A DNA stretch of 64,000 nucleotides from Lepas anatifera (Eukaryota; Arthropoda; Thecostraca; Lepadidae), in assembly GCA_034440635.1 (NCBI GenBank), contig JAOTON010001253.1, positions 806,001 to 870,000 on the forward strand, in the 5' to 3' direction. The translations under genes and the position numbers were made by a program. Below are positions 43,990-56,700 of the stretch, piece by piece. Numbering within the stretch: position 1 is the first letter of the stretch; the number at the start of each line of letters is the position of its first letter. The notes beneath the pieces were generated by a model. The model made no database searches, was not told where the DNA came from, and worked only from the letters and a program-made list of their open reading frames with translations.

Positions 43990-45090
43990 ATGAACATGTC
44001 TAGGAAAAAGGCTGTGGTGGGACTTGTAAGCCTGGAAATGCTAAATGACAAGAAAATGAGGCATGCTCAGCTTTGTGGGACTTGTGACACAGATGTTGGT
44101 GACAGTGCCATTGGTTGTGATGAGTGTGAGACATGGGTCCATGACTCAGAGATGTGTAGTGGCCTGCCACAGGATATGATTGATGCTATTGCTAGGCATA
44201 ATGGAGAGGGAATCAAGTTTGTCTGTACAAAATGCAGAATCAAGAGCTCCTCCACCAGGCCGAGTTCTCAATCTGGTAGATCTGATTCCCAAGTTGTTGA
44301 ACTGGTAGCCCAGCTGTTCCAGCAGCTGAGGGGGCTTTGCGGTTCCGTCCAGTACCTCCTTGAGCTGTCCAAATCAAGACCTTCTGTTCCCCTGGATCCT
44401 CCCAGAGTTGTCAACCCTGAGCTGGCCAACACCACTGCCAATATCCATCTGTCACCCCAAGCGGCACCAGGAAACACTGCTCTGGTGGCCCCTATAGTGT
44501 CACCACATACACAGACCTCTGATTCATACCGGCAAATAGTCAGAGAGGAGCTCAGAGAGCTGGATGAGCAACGCAAGAGGCGTAACTCCTTCGTAGTCCG
44601 AGGTCTTGCTGCGAGCAATGCTGAGGAAGCGGCCCACAGATTTGAGGTTATCTCCGAGTATCTGACTGGCCGCAAGGTAGGACTGACAGATGTAGTAAAA
44701 ATCCAGGGCGAGTCAGATCTCTTTTGCGGTAAGATCAATGATGATGAAGTCCGGAAGTCTGTGCTTGACAAAGCAAAGCAGCTGAAAAACTCAGAGCAGT
44801 TTCATACTATCTTCATCCGTCGCGACCTCACATACAATCAGAGACAGTTGCTAAAGGCCAGACAAGCTGTAGCCCGAGACCCTGTGTCTGGCCCTCCTAG
44901 ACCTTCCCGGACCTACTCTCGTAGAAACCCATCTGAATTAGTTACAGCCCAGAGCACGACCTCTCCCACTGACAATACGACTGCAGCTCACGCTGAGAGC
45001 AATACAGCCTCACCTCTCCATCCCACTGCACCAGAGGAGACGGTCCCAAAATCTGTGTTCCCTGGTCAAGCACTCGCTTCAAACCAATAG
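43990..45090 (+). CDS. CR1-type LINE ORF1: PHD finger plus RRM-like protein (unit 2)
   Basis: Identical in translation to the unit 1 protein (366 residues), with the PHD-like Cys/His cluster at residues about 29-83 and the RRM-like domain from about 198. It is followed directly by ORF2 in another frame. The intact frame in both units, beside a dead ORF2, reflects recent duplication rather than selection on two genes. Confidence 0.85.
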   Translation: MNMSRKKAVVGLVSLEMLNDKKMRHAQLCGTCDTDVGDSAIGCDECETWVHDSEMCSGLPQDMIDAIARHNGEGIKFVCTKCRIKSSSTRPSSQSGRSDSQVVELVAQLFQQLRGLCGSVQYLLELSKSRPSVPLDPPRVVNPELANTTANIHLSPQAAPGNTALVAPIVSPHTQTSDSYRQIVREELRELDEQRKRRNSFVVRGLAASNAEEAAHRFEVISEYLTGRKVGLTDVVKIQGESDLFCGKINDDEVRKSVLDKAKQLKNSEQFHTIFIRRDLTYNQRQLLKARQAVARDPVSGPPRPSRTYSRRNPSELVTAQSTTSPTDNTTAAHAESNTASPLHPTAPEETVPKSVFPGQALASNQ

Positions 45091-45092
45091 AT

Positions 45093-47968
45093 GTGGCTAC
45101 CAGCCATGTTTGTAGAAGTGAGACTTTTACATTGAGAATAGGTTTATGCAATGTAAACTCCCTTATCAGTAAGGTCCCACAAGTCCATAATCTTATGCAA
45201 CAATCGCAAACACATATCCTAGGAATCACAGAGTCGCACTTGGTAAATTCAGTGCCTAACTCATTTGTGAACATGCCCTCATATTCAATTATACGGAATG
45301 ATACTTCTGCCAACTTTGCAAAGCATGGCGTTTGTATGTATCTGGCCAAGAGCATCAAGTTTGATAATGTTGATGTTTCATGTCCCAACTGTATAGTTGC
45401 CAGACTCCCTGAATTTAACATATATGTTATTACTGTTTATAGGCCCCCTTCCTACCTGCAGGAGGAGAATAAAGTATTGATTGAATACTTATCCACAGTG
45501 TGTAGTGGGAGGGAGGTTCTCCTGCTGGGGGACTTCAACTTGCCCTCAATATCATGGCATCCATGTGAACAGATATGCCCAATTTCCTGCACAGATAGGC
45601 TCTTCCAAGAACTCTTTGATGGGCTTGGATTAAATCAGTGGGTTGTCGAGCCGACATTCCCACATTCTGGTAATATCCTTGACCTGGTTCTGACTAGTGA
45701 AGCTGACAGAATTGGTACTGTGGTTGTAGAACCACCACTTCCTGGTTGCGATCACTGTTTGGTCACTTGTGAGTATCTGTTCAGTTTTGCACCTGATCCA
45801 CTAATCTCTGTGCCCAAGCCTTCTCGTAAATGGCACAAAGGTAGATATGATCTGATCTCATGGCATCTAGAAGAGGTTGATTGGGATTTTGAATTCCGTT
45901 ATCAAGACTCCAACAGAGCCTTCTCCCGTTTTTTGGATCTGGTACACCCTATGATCAACAGGTATGTCCCCTTGTACGAAAATCCTGCTGGGAGAGCCCG
46001 TCTACCCTGGAAAATCAACCCTCCTACTAGTCTTCACAACAGGAGAAAACGAGCATGGGAACATGCCAAGGCTTTGAGGCAGAGATTTGGCCGCAGGTCT
46101 CTTGCATCAATTGAGGCATTCACTGCCTTCTTTGAGGTCAATTCTGAGGTCAAAAATTTTGCAACTACCTCCCAAGCCAGATACGAGAAACAGCTAGCGG
46201 ATGAATTGAGATACAATCCGAAAGTGTTCCACGCTTATCTCCGCCGTAAGAAAGTGGGATGCCCTACAGTGGGCCCACTCAGGTGGACTGACGGAAATCT
46301 TACTGATAACGCTACAGCTATGGCTGAGGCCTTTGCGTCAGCATTTGAAAGTGTCTTTGTCACTGATGCCCCCGATGTAAGTCCTGCTCCTCACCAGATA
46401 GTTGCAACACGGATGGCACCTCTGGATCTCTGCACCCAATCTGTGCTGCATGTGTTGCAGTCTCTTGACACCAGCAGTGCCTCAGGTCCCGACGATCTCC
46501 ATCCCATGCTGTTAAAATCTTGCTGCCACAGCCTGGCGTATCCTTTGCTACTGATATTTCAAAGGTCACTTATTGAGGGCCATCTTCCTAAAATATGGAA
46601 GACATCACTTGTCAGTCCCATCTACAAGAAAGGATCCCGATATGACCCACTGAATTACAGACCTATCAGTCTCACTTCTGTAACCTGTAAGTGTCTCGGG
46701 CGGATTATCACTCAGCACCTGAATAGCTATCTGGAGGAAAACAACATTCTCTCTGCCCACCAGTTCGGATTTCGCAGAGCAGATCCACGATGGACCAACT
46801 TCTCCTGGTCTATCATGAAGTATCGATGTGGATGGATGAGGGAAGTGCAGTAGACTTGATCCTCTTTGATTTTTCGAAGGCATTTGATGTGGTCTCTCAC
46901 CCAATCCTTCTCACCAAACTCTGTTATCTCGGCGTGGACACACAGCTTGTTAGGTGGATTGAAGACTTCCTCGTTGGCCGCACATTTTCGGTCTCCGTGG
47001 ATGGAACACTGAGTGCTTCCCGCCCAGTGGGGAGTGGGGTCCCCCAAGGATCAGTGCTAGGACCCGTCCTCTTTTTTATTTTCGTGAATAACATTGCTGC
47101 CAACCTATCTTGCCGTTACAAAGTATTTGCTAATGACCTCAAGATATACATGAAAATAGACCGGGACAAAGACAACACTATTCACGGCCAGACAACTGTT
47201 CAAAGAGACATTAACACGCTTCATGCCACCTCTCGCTCTTGGGGCTTATTTATGAATCAGAAAAAGTGCGCTATTATTAGATTTAAGAAAAATATACTCT
47301 CATTACCTGTCCCACATTACCATATTGACCAAGTTCCGATCCAAGCTGTGAACTCCCACTCTGACTTGGGAGTGACGGTTGACTCCTCCCTGAAGTTCCA
47401 TGTACATATCTCAAACACAGCCCGCAAAGCCTCTGCCTTGGCTCAAAACATATTAAAAACCACTGTGTGTAGATCCCCTGACTTCATGATGCCTCTCTTT
47501 AGCGCTCATATCCGGCCAATTATGGAATATTGTTCTTGTGTTGGGCACACAGGGTACTCTGGGGACCTGCGAGTCCTAGAGTCTGTACAGCGTCTTTGGA
47601 CTAAAAGGGTGGTCGGATTAGCCAACCTCGATTATAGATCTCGACTGAAAGCCCTAAACCAGTACTCTGTCCAGGGAAGGCTGCTACGTGCAGATCTGAT
47701 CCAGTGTTGGAGGATATTTCACGGGAAGTGTGCTATCGAACCTGCCGATATATTTGAGCTCCCTGATTACACAGGCTTAAGAGAGCACAGATACAAAATT
47801 CAACACTCCCGTGTGCGCACAGACTTGAGAAAGCGTTCATTTGGTATCCGTTGTGCTACTGTATGGAATAGCCTTCCGGATCATGTAGTATCCGAAAACG
47901 ATCAAAAGTCTTTCAAGGCCAAGCTGGCGTCTGCACTGGGCGAGTCACTCTATAACTTCCCTCCATGA
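45093..47968 (+). pseudogene. CR1-type LINE ORF2: APE endonuclease and RT, one frame break (unit 2)
   Basis: Same domains as the unit 1 copy, but only one frame break: the 5-bp duplication GCAGAGCAGA at 46774-46783, after which the frame stays open to 47968. The catalytic box reads FAND at 47126-47137, so the loss of the first Asp predates the tandem duplication. The T run near 47074 and the C run near 47389 are in frame here, which makes the extra breaks in unit 1 either later mutations or consensus errors. Confidence 0.9.
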
Positions 47969-49365
47969 TATGGATGCTACACTTTTGAGAGACACGAAGC
48001 ATGTGTACTAGTCCTACCTGTCAATCTGTTGTCTGTCAATGTGTGGGCGCAAAATTCCAGTCAGAGCATGTTGCTCATGACATGGAGCGTGTTATGTTAT
48101 CCGGGTTTCCTCTCTGATCCTGAAAGCCTTTCTGGCAACCCTAGCCAAGCAGGGAACCTCAAGGTGAGTGAATAAGGTGAGTGAATGTAAAGAAAGCGGG
48201 GAATTTTGGCCTCTTTTTGGGATTTTGGCCTCACTCTCCACCTTGCGTGAAAGCAATTTCAGGACCCTGGGGAAGAAGCATACAGAGAAGGGTCCACCTC
48301 TAGTGGACTCATTCTGAGGCCAGTACAGATCATTTGGCCTAATCATGTTTTCATCATTAACCATTTTCCAGTATAAAATCCCATTCATTCTAAAAAAGTT
48401 GCCCCTCACTGAATATAGATCTAGCTTCTGCAACCATTCACAGAAAGATAGTTTGCAAAGTTATTCCACTTGTTTAGTACACATTCTTTGTGAGCTTTCA
48501 AGCTTGCTAGGTTTCAAAATGTATCCAGTATTCCAAAGACATGAGTCACACTTAAGCACAGGCCTCATATGGATAATGAGTATGAATTTCATGAATTCAA
48601 CTGTACAATACACATAACAGAAGAAGGCTGCAGCATAAGCTAGCAGTCTTTCAGGAACAGAGGTGATGTGGCGATGGAAGTACACAGAAGAATCAATTGC
48701 AATTACTAAGTTTTGCCGAGAATCAGCAATAAGAATGATCCCCCATTTAGGTAGCTATCAGATGGCAATCAATGATACAAAATATAAAGACAACATACCT
48801 GCCAGTGTTCATATTTAGTCCCCAGTATTGGTAAGTGATGATATCATTTCAAACCTTGATACTGATACTGTGGGCAGAGAAGGCATCATCCAGTTTCCCA
48901 TGTAGGGTAGAAGCGCAAATCTTGAACAACTTTAACCAAATATCTATACAAATGATGGTGCCAAAGATGCTGACCAAGCTACCTAAATCAGGAAATTTTC
49001 AAAGGCTGGCCAAATAAAATGCCACATATGCCTAACTTTCAGGATTAATTTGCTTGTGGTATGCACATCTAATGATAAACAGGTGTAAGGTGGCCTTATT
49101 AAAAGCACATAGCAAAAAAAAAAACATGTGTTAGCTTCAACCCAATTCCCAGACACTGAAAAACAGTTAAAATCACAATCCCTCACATCAATATTGCTTG
49201 TCCCGTTTTGTGTTTTTTCTTTCCTCCGCTTCCACCGCCGCTGGATTTCCCGACACATATGAATATGCTGTTTTCAAGTCTGAAATTTGTGCGTCGTTCT
49301 CGCCGAACTAATCGAAAGCTCATCGCCATTTACTCTAGCTACTTTCACTCGCAAACTTTTTTTGA
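47969..49365. other. CR1-type LINE 3' region and non-coding DNA (unit 2)
   Basis: Counterpart of 22313-23710. The A run near 49115 is shorter than in unit 1. No gene is supported. Confidence 0.4.
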
Positions 49366-49400
49366 TGACGTCATGTACCCCGAGGGTCCCGGTATTTAAG
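49366..49400 (+). promoter_or_regulatory. CRE palindrome plus TATA-like box (unit 2)
   Basis: TGACGTCA at 49366-49373 and TATTTAAG at 49393-49400, as in unit 1. No downstream gene is recognised. Confidence 0.3.
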
Positions 49401-49713
49401 GGCGCCGCAAAAATATCGGGTGCACCTACATATAACCGTCCAACTGCAAAAATACGTAAGATGGTTCATTAAGGTGTAAAAGGTGATGCATTCTTAAGTG
49501 TAGAGTGTTCCTTCATGTTTTAGCTATGAAATAAGACACAAATCAAAGTATAACACGCACTTCCACGACCTTAATCAAAATGTTAACAATAACTACTGCA
49601 TCGAAACATCTGCACGCTCCGAACCAATAAGTCAAAAGGAAGTTGCGTGGTGTTAGGTGTAGAAAATATGGGTAGAAATCAAAAATAAATTCACTAGTTT
49701 GAAACACACCTCA

Positions 49714-49730
49714 CCTAACCTAACCTAACC
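49714..49730 (-). repeat. Short telomere-like CCTAA array (unit 2)
   Basis: Three CCTAA units plus CC at the truncated edge of the L1-like fragment, the same as 24060-24076. Confidence 0.6.
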
Positions 49731-50189
49731 ATGTCTTGATTAAGCGAGCTGGCCTGCGGTGCACCAAGCCTGGATCTGGGTAGAAGAATTGTGACCCCAC
49801 ACTCTTTAATGCTTCGACCATGCGAAAATATAGCTTCAGCACCCCACTCTGCTTTCCAATACTGGGAGTCTTGAGGACAAGATTGCGTTTCTTGAATGAC
49901 AGCAGTGTGATTAGGATAGTTGCTGTGTAGAAAACGGAAGACCGCACGTCTTTTGAGCAGTGTGATAAGAATAGTTGCTGTGGAGAAAACGGAAGACCAC
50001 ACGTCTTTTGGCAGGCAAGCGTAGCCCACGGACATTAAGTGTCAAAACCTTAAGGTCAGGCATTTTTACGTACTCTAGCAGACCGTAACGGGATATGCAA
50101 ATTACTTTAGTGATCCGCTCTGTCTTCACCTGGCTAGCGCACTCAGATACAAACGTCTGTGCTGTTAAAGAACATGCCTGCACTGCCAT
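49731..50189 (-). pseudogene. L1-like LINE ORF2 fragment, endonuclease N-terminus (unit 2)
   Basis: Same fragment as 24077-24535, with the 55-bp internal duplication and the TTAGG-type edge. It shows LNVRGL, VIQETQS and FSHG blocks. No RT is present. Confidence 0.75.
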
Positions 50190-50568
50190 CTATAGATGAT
50201 TCGGCCAGCTACCGGCTGCTTTAAGGCCACTATACCGGGGGAAACCAATAAGTTCCTCCCTAAAAATCAAGAAGAGACGGAATACAGACATTACCATCCA
50301 AAAGCTGAATAATTTTGAAACTAAATACATTTTGTCCTAAGCCTACAAGGACCTCAACTCTGACAGACCGACGACTAAAATTTACCTGAGCCCTTAACAC
50401 CTGGCCGTTTGTGCTTTCTATCCCCCCATCCCTCTCACACACACCCATGTGACACAACATACCTTACACCGACCCTACTAAGCGCGAGAGCAGGGCCCCG
50501 AGTGACAACCATATCAATGGGTTCCCTAAGCAGTGTGGACGGATTCCTGGCTGCATGAACAGACGAGA

Positions 50569-50910
50569 CCAACCACACAGAACCGGGCCACACTACTTAC
50601 ATCGGCAGACAACGCCAGCGACCGGGCCCCTGGCGACCGCGCCACAGCCGTGTCCGGCGCATGAACGTCGAGCACCGTGGACGCTCCAACCAGGTGGAGG
50701 TGGTCGCGTCAGACGCTGCATGGGCGGCTGCCGAGTGACCCAGCGGCGTCGCCGTGTCGAAACGATCTGCCAAAAGCTCCAACGAATTAGAGTGCCTATA
50801 AACCACGCCGGAAGCTCGCCACAATTACGTAGCAACCCATCTGCTCGTGTTCCGGTTGAATCAGTCGTCCTAAGCTCACGCTCAACGTGACTTCAATGTA
50901 ATAACCCAAA
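50569..50910 (-). repeat. 3'-tail repeat of the ORF1-only retroelement, copy a (unit 2)
   Basis: Counterpart of 24914-25255, with the sharp edge CCAACCACACAGAACCGGG at 50569. Confidence 0.65.
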
Positions 50911-52111
50911 TTAAGCAAAATAGTATCGGCGTATTGTAAATTCCACACATTGCCTTATAAACACAGCTTTGAAAGAGCAAAAAAAAAAATCCCCGCAGGG
51001 GACCGATTTTCATCTGCTGGACTTGTTGGCACCTGCTGACTGGTCCGGCACATGGATAATTGGGTACGGGATGTGACGACACCCGCGACCCCAGTTGGCA
51101 GGATGGGTTTCGCCTCCCGCCTTCGGGCGAGAGGCTAAATCGAAACTGCCATCCTCATCCTTTCTTGGCCTTCCTAAATTCAAATCCCACCAACCCCTTG
51201 TTCCTTTTCCTCTTCTTTCCTTATTTCCTTGTCTCTCCATGCTTTTCCACCCATATCCTTTCTGTCCACTCCTAAACACCCCTCCTGCCCACTGTCTGCG
51301 TTGTCTGGCCCGGCGTGTCTCCGCGGGTGGCGGGGGTGTGTGCACTCTTGCTCGTCTTGAGTGTGGGCACCTCGGTCGCGTGCGGCGCGTGTCTGGGCTG
51401 GACAGCGCAGACCGACCCTCTTCCTTTTCCAACCCATAACTTCCCAGTTACCCACTTTTTCCCAGTGTCATGGGCGTCCCCGCACGTGCCTATGATTCCT
51501 GGATGGTCTGGGCCTCCGGCTCGTGTGGCTGGCGATTGGATCCCTCTAATCGCCGGCCCTGCGAGCCGGGGGCTCGCTTCTCTCGGACCAGCCGGGAATC
51601 AGTTGTGACGAGCAGGTGGTAGTCGCCTGCTCCGATGAGGCCGTGTGGGGGCGCCTGTCTTTTTAAGGTGAGCTGCGCACCGACCCGTACCCCGGGATGA
51701 AGGAGTCCTGGTAGCTGAGCTGAGGTAGGCGCTGTTATGGTTCGTGTGCCTCTAGCAACACTCTACTTTGGTCTGGATTTCCGCAAGGGCGGGGAACTCT
51801 TGAAGGCATCGACAAGAGTAGCAGCATTGTAAAAGTCTGTCGGCTTTTGGTGGGGCTCGGCTGCCCCTCCCTCCTTGGGTGAGGTCTCGACTTCACCCGG
51901 AGAGGGAGGGGTGTCCGCGCCCCACCCGGGGTCGTCCAGGCTAGGTGCAAGGGGGGGACCGTCGTCGGGGCAGTGGGGGTTTGGTGAGTCTCTCTCCCCC
52001 TCTGTAACGGCGGCGTCTCCCCCGTATAGCCAGCCCGTGTGTCGTCTCGCCTAGTAGCACCCTCGTCGGAAGGGGGGCGCACGTGGCTGGCTGAATTCAA
52101 ACAATACTTCC

Positions 52112-53676
52112 ATGGATACCTCTAACCTCGAAAACCCCCCTCCCCTCACATCCTCGTCTGTACCAGATCAGTCCAGAGCCGGACCTCTCCGACCTCCACC
52201 AGGAGGAGGTACTGCACCGAAAGCTCTTCACCCGACGAATCCACGCGTGCTGGTCATGAAGGGACTGGAATCCAGTCTCGGCGCACTATCCCCGTTCCAG
52301 AAAAAGGAAGCATGTGACCGTCTTGGAAATATTGTACGCTGCGATAGTCTGAGGGATGGTGCGTTGGAGCTGGAGTTTGCGGACCCAAAGGAGGCAGAAC
52401 GGGCACTACACACGACGCAAATATCATTCTCTAAGCGAGTAAACGGCAAGAAAACATCAGTCTCATTCAAGGTCACTTGCGAACCACACAAAACAAAGAA
52501 CTTCTCGAAAGGTGTTATCCGGTGTCCAGAGCTGAGTGGCGTGTGTGATGATGAGATTGTCGATGGCCTTGCTGATTTTGATGTTGTTGATGCGCGACGC
52601 ATGAAGACAAGGAGAGGTTCTGAGATAGAGGAAAGCGATACAATTGTTCTGACATTTGACAAGCCCGACATTCCCGACCACATATATGTAGGATACCTTC
52701 GAATTGGCGTCCGATTGTTCATCCCGTCACCCATGAGATGCTTTAGATGCCAGCGCTACGGCCACACCACCACCACATGTAGGGGCAAGCGCGTATGTGC
52801 CAGATGTGGATCCAGCGATCACGTTGCCGATGACTGCTCAGCCAATAAATACTGTGTTAACTGCGGCGAGGGTCAGCTCCCTCACTCTGCCACTGACCGC
52901 GACTGCCCTTCACTTCAAAAGGAAAAAGAGATCATGGCAATTAAGGTTAAAGGTCGCCTGAACTTCCGAGAAGCCCGTGAAGCCTACGAGGCCCGCCACC
53001 CGCGGAAAAAGTACTCTGATGCAGCTTCGGTGGGACCCCCACCACCATCACGGATGACCCCGGAGGAGGTCATCCGATCCCTGACCATGGCGGACTTCGT
53101 CCGCCTGGCAGGTAAGATGGGGCTGGTCATCTCTGGCCAGCCCGTCGCCCCGGCACCTGAGCCGACGGCGGCACCTCCTCCAAAACCCCCCTCCCTACGG
53201 GACGGGGACCGGGAGCGGAACAACACTCCCGCTTTTATTTCTCCACCTCCAGCTCCCGCTGGGGGCGGGGGCGGGGATCTGACCCTGCCCTTGAACACCA
53301 GCCGACGACGGCTGCTGGCCAGTCTCCCAGCGGCGAATCCCCGCCAGACTTGGAGGGCTGGACAGTGGTGGGACGAAGAGGCAAACCCTCTCCCACGGGG
53401 AGGCGCCGCCCACTGTCGCCCATCAAACCACCTGCCGGAGGCACTGGCTCAGCGCCGCTGCCCCCTTCCACGTCCGACACAGACCTAGCGCCCACACAAC
53501 CTCTCTCCCAGACTCAGTCGTCCACTGTGGCAGCAGTCCGCAAGAATTTTGAAGCTTGTTCCCGGGGAAGGTCCCCGGTTAAGCGTCCGGCTGAGAGCCC
53601 CCCCCAGCCAAACGCAAACCTCGAGGGCACGCGGAAACTCGCTGGATACCGGACGAGGTCGTGGTCCGGTCCGTAA
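52112..53676 (+). pseudogene. Element B ORF1, gag-like with three CCHC knuckles (unit 2)
   Basis: The frame is open from ATG 52112 (MDTSNLENPPP) for 458 codons and includes the whole RRM-like region and all three CCHC knuckles. The C-terminal part with GWTVV and the Pro/Arg-rich tail is in another frame and ends at TAA 53674-53676. The change of frame falls at the G-run tract near 53262-53276 and is shared with unit 1. One base in that tract decides whether the gag is complete, so it is a prime place for a consensus error. The gap to ORF2 is about 117 bp, unlike the overlapping ATGA of element A. Confidence 0.87.
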
Positions 53677-53793
53677 CCGGCGCGGCGGCCCCTCCCCGGC
53701 ACCATCTAGGGGCTCATACGGGGGCTGCGGTCCTCCTTGGAAGGATTAGGCCGACTTATGTACTATTTAACAAGCCCGTTTCTTTTAATCTTT

Positions 53794-56700
53794 ATGACAT
53801 CAATCATACAATGGAACTGCCGAGGTCTCCGAGCTAACTTTTCAGACCTACAACACATTTTATCGGAGTATAACCCCTCAGTTATATGCCTCCAGGAGAC
53901 GAAGCTGCCTCCTGTGGCTGCCGTTGACATAAGAAATTATCAAACATTTAGAAAAGACATTTTTAGTTCTACAATCGCGTACGGTGGTGTTATGGTTGCG
54001 GTGCACCATTCCACCCCATGTCACCGTATAGCCTTAATCACAGGGCTGCAGGCAGTAGCTGCCCGAGTGGACTTTGGATTTTTAAAATTGACAATTTGCT
54101 CAATTTACCTTCCACCGGGCTGCAGTCTAAACATCAATGACTTAAACAACATTGTAGATCAGCTTCCAGCCCCATTTATACTAATGGGTGATTTTAATGC
54201 TCATAGCCCTGCTTGGGGTGAACCCGCCGGTCGCTCGGGCCCTCGGGGCCTAACTGTAGAGCGTTTTCTTCACCTAAATTCCCTTTGTATCCTAAACACT
54301 GGTCGCCCCACTCATATAAGTTTTCCATCTGGCTCGTGCTCGGCCATAGACCTTTCTGTCTGTTCCCCTTCCCTCCTCAGCCAGTTCCAATGGAACACTC
54401 TCGATGATACTTTCGGCAGCGATCACTATCCTATCGTTCTTAAACCAGTCTGGCCACGTGCTCCAGCAAGCCTACCGATCCGCTGGAACATGCGTTGCGC
54501 GGACTGGGCTGGCTTTGAGGGTGCATGCGGTCCGGTGGACCTCCCCATAGAGGGGGCCTCGGCAACTCAGGCAGTTAGTAAGTTCAACGACATGGTTATC
54601 ACGGCCGCTAAGGTTTTTATACCCATGACATCAAAAAGACTTAGGCATATTCCTGTTCCGTGGTGGAACTTGGAATGTAAAAATGCCATTTTGAAAAGGA
54701 AACGGGCTTTGCGTACTTTCAAGAAGCGTGTTACTAATTCCAATCTGATACTTTTTAAACAGGCTAGAGCATTTGCTCGCCGAGTCGTGTTGAACTCCAA
54801 ACGAAGGTGGTGGATATCATACGTAACCATAGTAAATCGTTTCACTCCCACAACACAGGTCTGGAACCGAATCCAGAGTATCCAGGGGAAGCGCAGATCT
54901 ACACCCGCCCCGGTCTTGGTAGAAAACAATGCGAGGATCACTGATCCAGTGACGGTCGCAAACCGAATGGCGTCTGCTTTCAATACCAGATGTAGCACAG
55001 CAAACCAGAACGCCGAGTTTCAACGTTTTCGCAGACGAGAGGAGGCGAAAGCTGTCCATTTCGGCACCAACAACACTGACTCGTATAATACACCATTTAC
55101 CATGCCTGAACTTAAAAATGCTCTCAATAAATGCAAATCAGTTTCACCAGGACCGGATCTGATAACTAACTCAATGTTGCACCACCTCCCTGATCGGTCT
55201 CTTGTCTGCCTCCTGGACATCTTCAATACGATGTGGATTAACTGCGATTTCCCGGAACAGTGGCGCGAGGCCATAGTCATCCCTATCCTGAAGCCGGGAA
55301 AAGACGGCAACGCTCCTGACGACTTCCGCCCAATCTCGCTCACATCATGCGTAGGAAAGCTGTTTGAAAGAATGGTAAATACTCGTTTAATTTGGTTTCT
55401 TGAAAACAATGACCTTCTCACGAACATACAATGTGGTTTTCGGCAAACCCGTAGTACAATCGACCATTTACTGACACTTGACGCCAGCGTTCGCGAAGGC
55501 TTTGCAAGAAAACATCATACCGTTGCTATATTTTACGACATTAAGCATGCCTATGACTCAGCTTGGAGGCATGACATTTTGCAGAAGCTGTCAGGACTTG
55601 GAATACGGGGCCGCATGGGCTGGTTTCTCTCCAACTTCCTTAAAGACCGTCGCTTCCGCTTTAGAATCGGTGACATACTGTCAGCACAGCACACTCAGGA
55701 AAATGGCACGGCCCAGGGATCTGTTTTATCTGTGACACTCTTCGCAGTCGCCATTAATGATGTTTCAGACGGTCTGCCTTCAAACGTTAAGTGTGCCTTG
55801 TTTGTTGACGACCTTGCTATGTGGACCACATCGTCCTCCACTGCTGCAGCACAGAGACAACTGCAGATTGGAATTGACAAGCTCCAACGGTGGAGTGACA
55901 AAAATGGGCTGCAATTTTCTACCGAGAAAACAAAATGTCTCCACTTTTGCAGGAAAAGGAATGGCTGTGACGATCCCCACCTCACTCTCTATGGACAAAG
56001 GATTAATGTTGTTGAAGAGGCGCGTTTTTTAGGTGTACTGTTTGACCGGAGACTGACGTACATTGCTCATTTCAAAAAGCTGAGGGAGAGCTGCTTTAAA
56101 GTCCTGAACATTTTCAAAGTCTTGACTAGGATGCGATTTGGAGCTGACCGCAAAACCCTCCTAATGCTCTATAGATCATTGGTTAGATCGAAGATCGAAT
56201 ACGGGTCTATTGTATATGAGTCAGCAACGGAGAGTGGCCAAACGGATGCTAGACACCATCCACCACCATGCTCTCAGGATCATAACGGGTGCCTTTCGCA
56301 CGTCACCGATTTGTAGCCTGCTGGTTGATGCAAACGAGATGCCCCTTGCGCTACGCCGACGTCTATCATCAATGAAATATGCCTTAAAGATCAAACAGTT
56401 TCCAAACCACCCAGCCTATCCGAACCTTTTTTCGGAAGTGCCGCAGCGCCGCGCCAGCGCCATCCCAGCTTCGGCACGGCTCCCTGGGCTTAGGGGTGTG
56501 AGTGGCTAAATGAAGCTGGCATCGACCTTGGCCAGATTGAGACCTACCATGTCCCGTCGGTAGAGCCATGGGTGCTACCGGAGGTCAAAATTGACACAAC
56601 CTTGCTCGCTATTACGAAAGATTTACCGCCTCAAGCAGTTCAATAGGTTTTCCGGGACCATCTCCACAGCACATACCCGGAGCATAGCGTACTCTACACA

